IMG/VR virus record: IMGVR_UViG_3300017762_002163
Span: 1-20,415 of that record
Source: a virus
Length of the DNA: 20,415 nt
Direction: 5' to 3' (one strand)
Shown in pieces: positions 19,894 through 20,415 of the stretch. The notes beneath the pieces were generated by a model, which did no database searches, was not told the DNA's origin, and saw only the letters and a list, made by a program, of their open reading frames with translations. The position numbers and the translations under genes were made by a program. Positions within the stretch are counted from its first letter, which is position 1; each line of letters opens with the position of its first letter.

Positions 19894-20415
19894 ATGAAAT
19901 ATTATAGATTAGAACCATCAGTTAAAAAATCTGTTATTGAATGGCATTCATTTAAGAGAAAAGATGCCGACGGTAATACAATTTTTCTTCGTAAAGAATT
20001 AGGCTGGAGATACGGAGCATGGCTAATTAGTGTACCAGAGACAGATGAAGAAATTAAAGAATATCTTTCTGATAAAGGAGATTATGAATCATTTCAGGAA
20101 TATCTTGTAGACTATTATGGCGAAGATGATATGATTACAGAAGAAACCAAATTAGAAGATTACCTGCTTCCTAAAATAGATGAAGACTTTGTTGACATTA
20201 GTGAAGATTATGAAAATGCAGAAATGTTAGAAACCTGGGATGGTTGTTGGGAAGACTGGTCTCTTGTTGGAGCCGAACTTCATGAAATTGATGAAGAACA
20301 GCAAGAACAATGGATAGAAGATGCTACAGCAGCATATGATGAAGATTATGAAGATGGAGTAGAAGGATTAGGTTGGGAATTTATAGACTGCTTCTATGAA
20401 ATGCATTGTCATCCA
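19894..20415 (+). CDS. Acidic unknown protein, cut by window edge (174+ aa)
   Basis: An open frame from ATG 19894 to the last base, with AGGAAA upstream. The N-terminal 50 residues look like a compact domain (MKYYRLEPSVKKSVIEWHSF, then LGWRYGAWLISVP). The rest is extremely acidic, with many Asp/Glu/Tyr/Trp (EDDMITEETK; WDGCWEDWS; YDEDYEDGVEG). Strong negative charge can mimic DNA, as in anti-restriction or nuclease-inhibitor proteins, but this is speculation. The 3' end is outside the window. Confidence 0.75.
   Translation, partial: MKYYRLEPSVKKSVIEWHSFKRKDADGNTIFLRKELGWRYGAWLISVPETDEEIKEYLSDKGDYESFQEYLVDYYGEDDMITEETKLEDYLLPKIDEDFVDISEDYENAEMLETWDGCWEDWSLVGAELHEIDEEQQEQWIEDATAAYDEDYEDGVEGLGWEFIDCFYEMHCHP

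Noticed and set aside
1-20415. tRNA genes, CRISPR arrays, insertion sequences, integrase or attachment sites
   Set aside because: Looked for by eye; no cloverleaf with a T-loop consensus, no regularly spaced repeats, no transposase or integrase motifs seen.

Overview
The window reads as part of the genome of a marine T4-like myovirus (class Caudoviricetes). It is A+T-rich, every supportable gene lies on the + strand, genes are packed with 1-14 base stop/start overlaps, and the T4-type replication core is present: family B DNA polymerase (gp43-like), UvsX recombinase and DnaB-family helicase (gp41-like), the last two flanking one small gene as in T4. No tRNA, rRNA, CRISPR array, transposase or integrase was seen. 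The accessory genes (periplasmic BMP-type binding protein, pseudoazurin, an aa3-oxidase subunit IV-like peptide, phasin-like peptides) suggest an alphaproteobacterial host. That host assignment is inference.

Region 1 (about 47-3370) looks like a cassette of host-type envelope and energy genes. It holds two small helical (phasin-like) proteins, a secreted BMP/PnrA-type nucleoside-binding protein followed by hairpins, small membrane proteins, a secreted pseudoazurin with a complete type 1 copper site, a DoxX-family membrane protein and two very small membrane ORFs. The second of these is interrupted by an in-frame amber codon lying in the loop of a perfect inverted repeat.

Region 2 (3383-10447) starts with a strong promoter and the DNA polymerase. 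It continues with a eukaryotic-type phosphomannomutase-like enzyme, a cupin, a cytidylyltransferase-like enzyme, a MazG-like pyrophosphohydrolase, a glycosyltransferase resembling the TET-associated (TAGT) family of DNA-hypermodification enzymes, and an AEP/PrimPol-like primase. Several small unknown genes lie between them.

Region 3 (10466-14644) holds two separately promoted small genes (one GIY-YIG-like), an extremely A+T-rich GT-B glycosyltransferase, a UDP-glucuronate 4-epimerase-like enzyme, and a short UDP-glucose 6-dehydrogenase that lacks the usual C-terminal domain. With region 2 these could form a phage nucleotide-sugar supply line ending in glycosylation of DNA or of a surface polymer.

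Region 4 (14629-20415) holds uvsX, an unknown gene, the helicase, small unknown genes, ThyX, a zinc-ribbon peptide, a phosphoribosyltransferase with a possible internal start, and a truncated acidic protein at the window edge.

Eight promoter-like sites share the form TTTACA (once TATACA), a 17-base spacer, then TATAAT or a close variant. They resemble T4 early promoters and divide the window into transcription units. One of them would give a leaderless mRNA.
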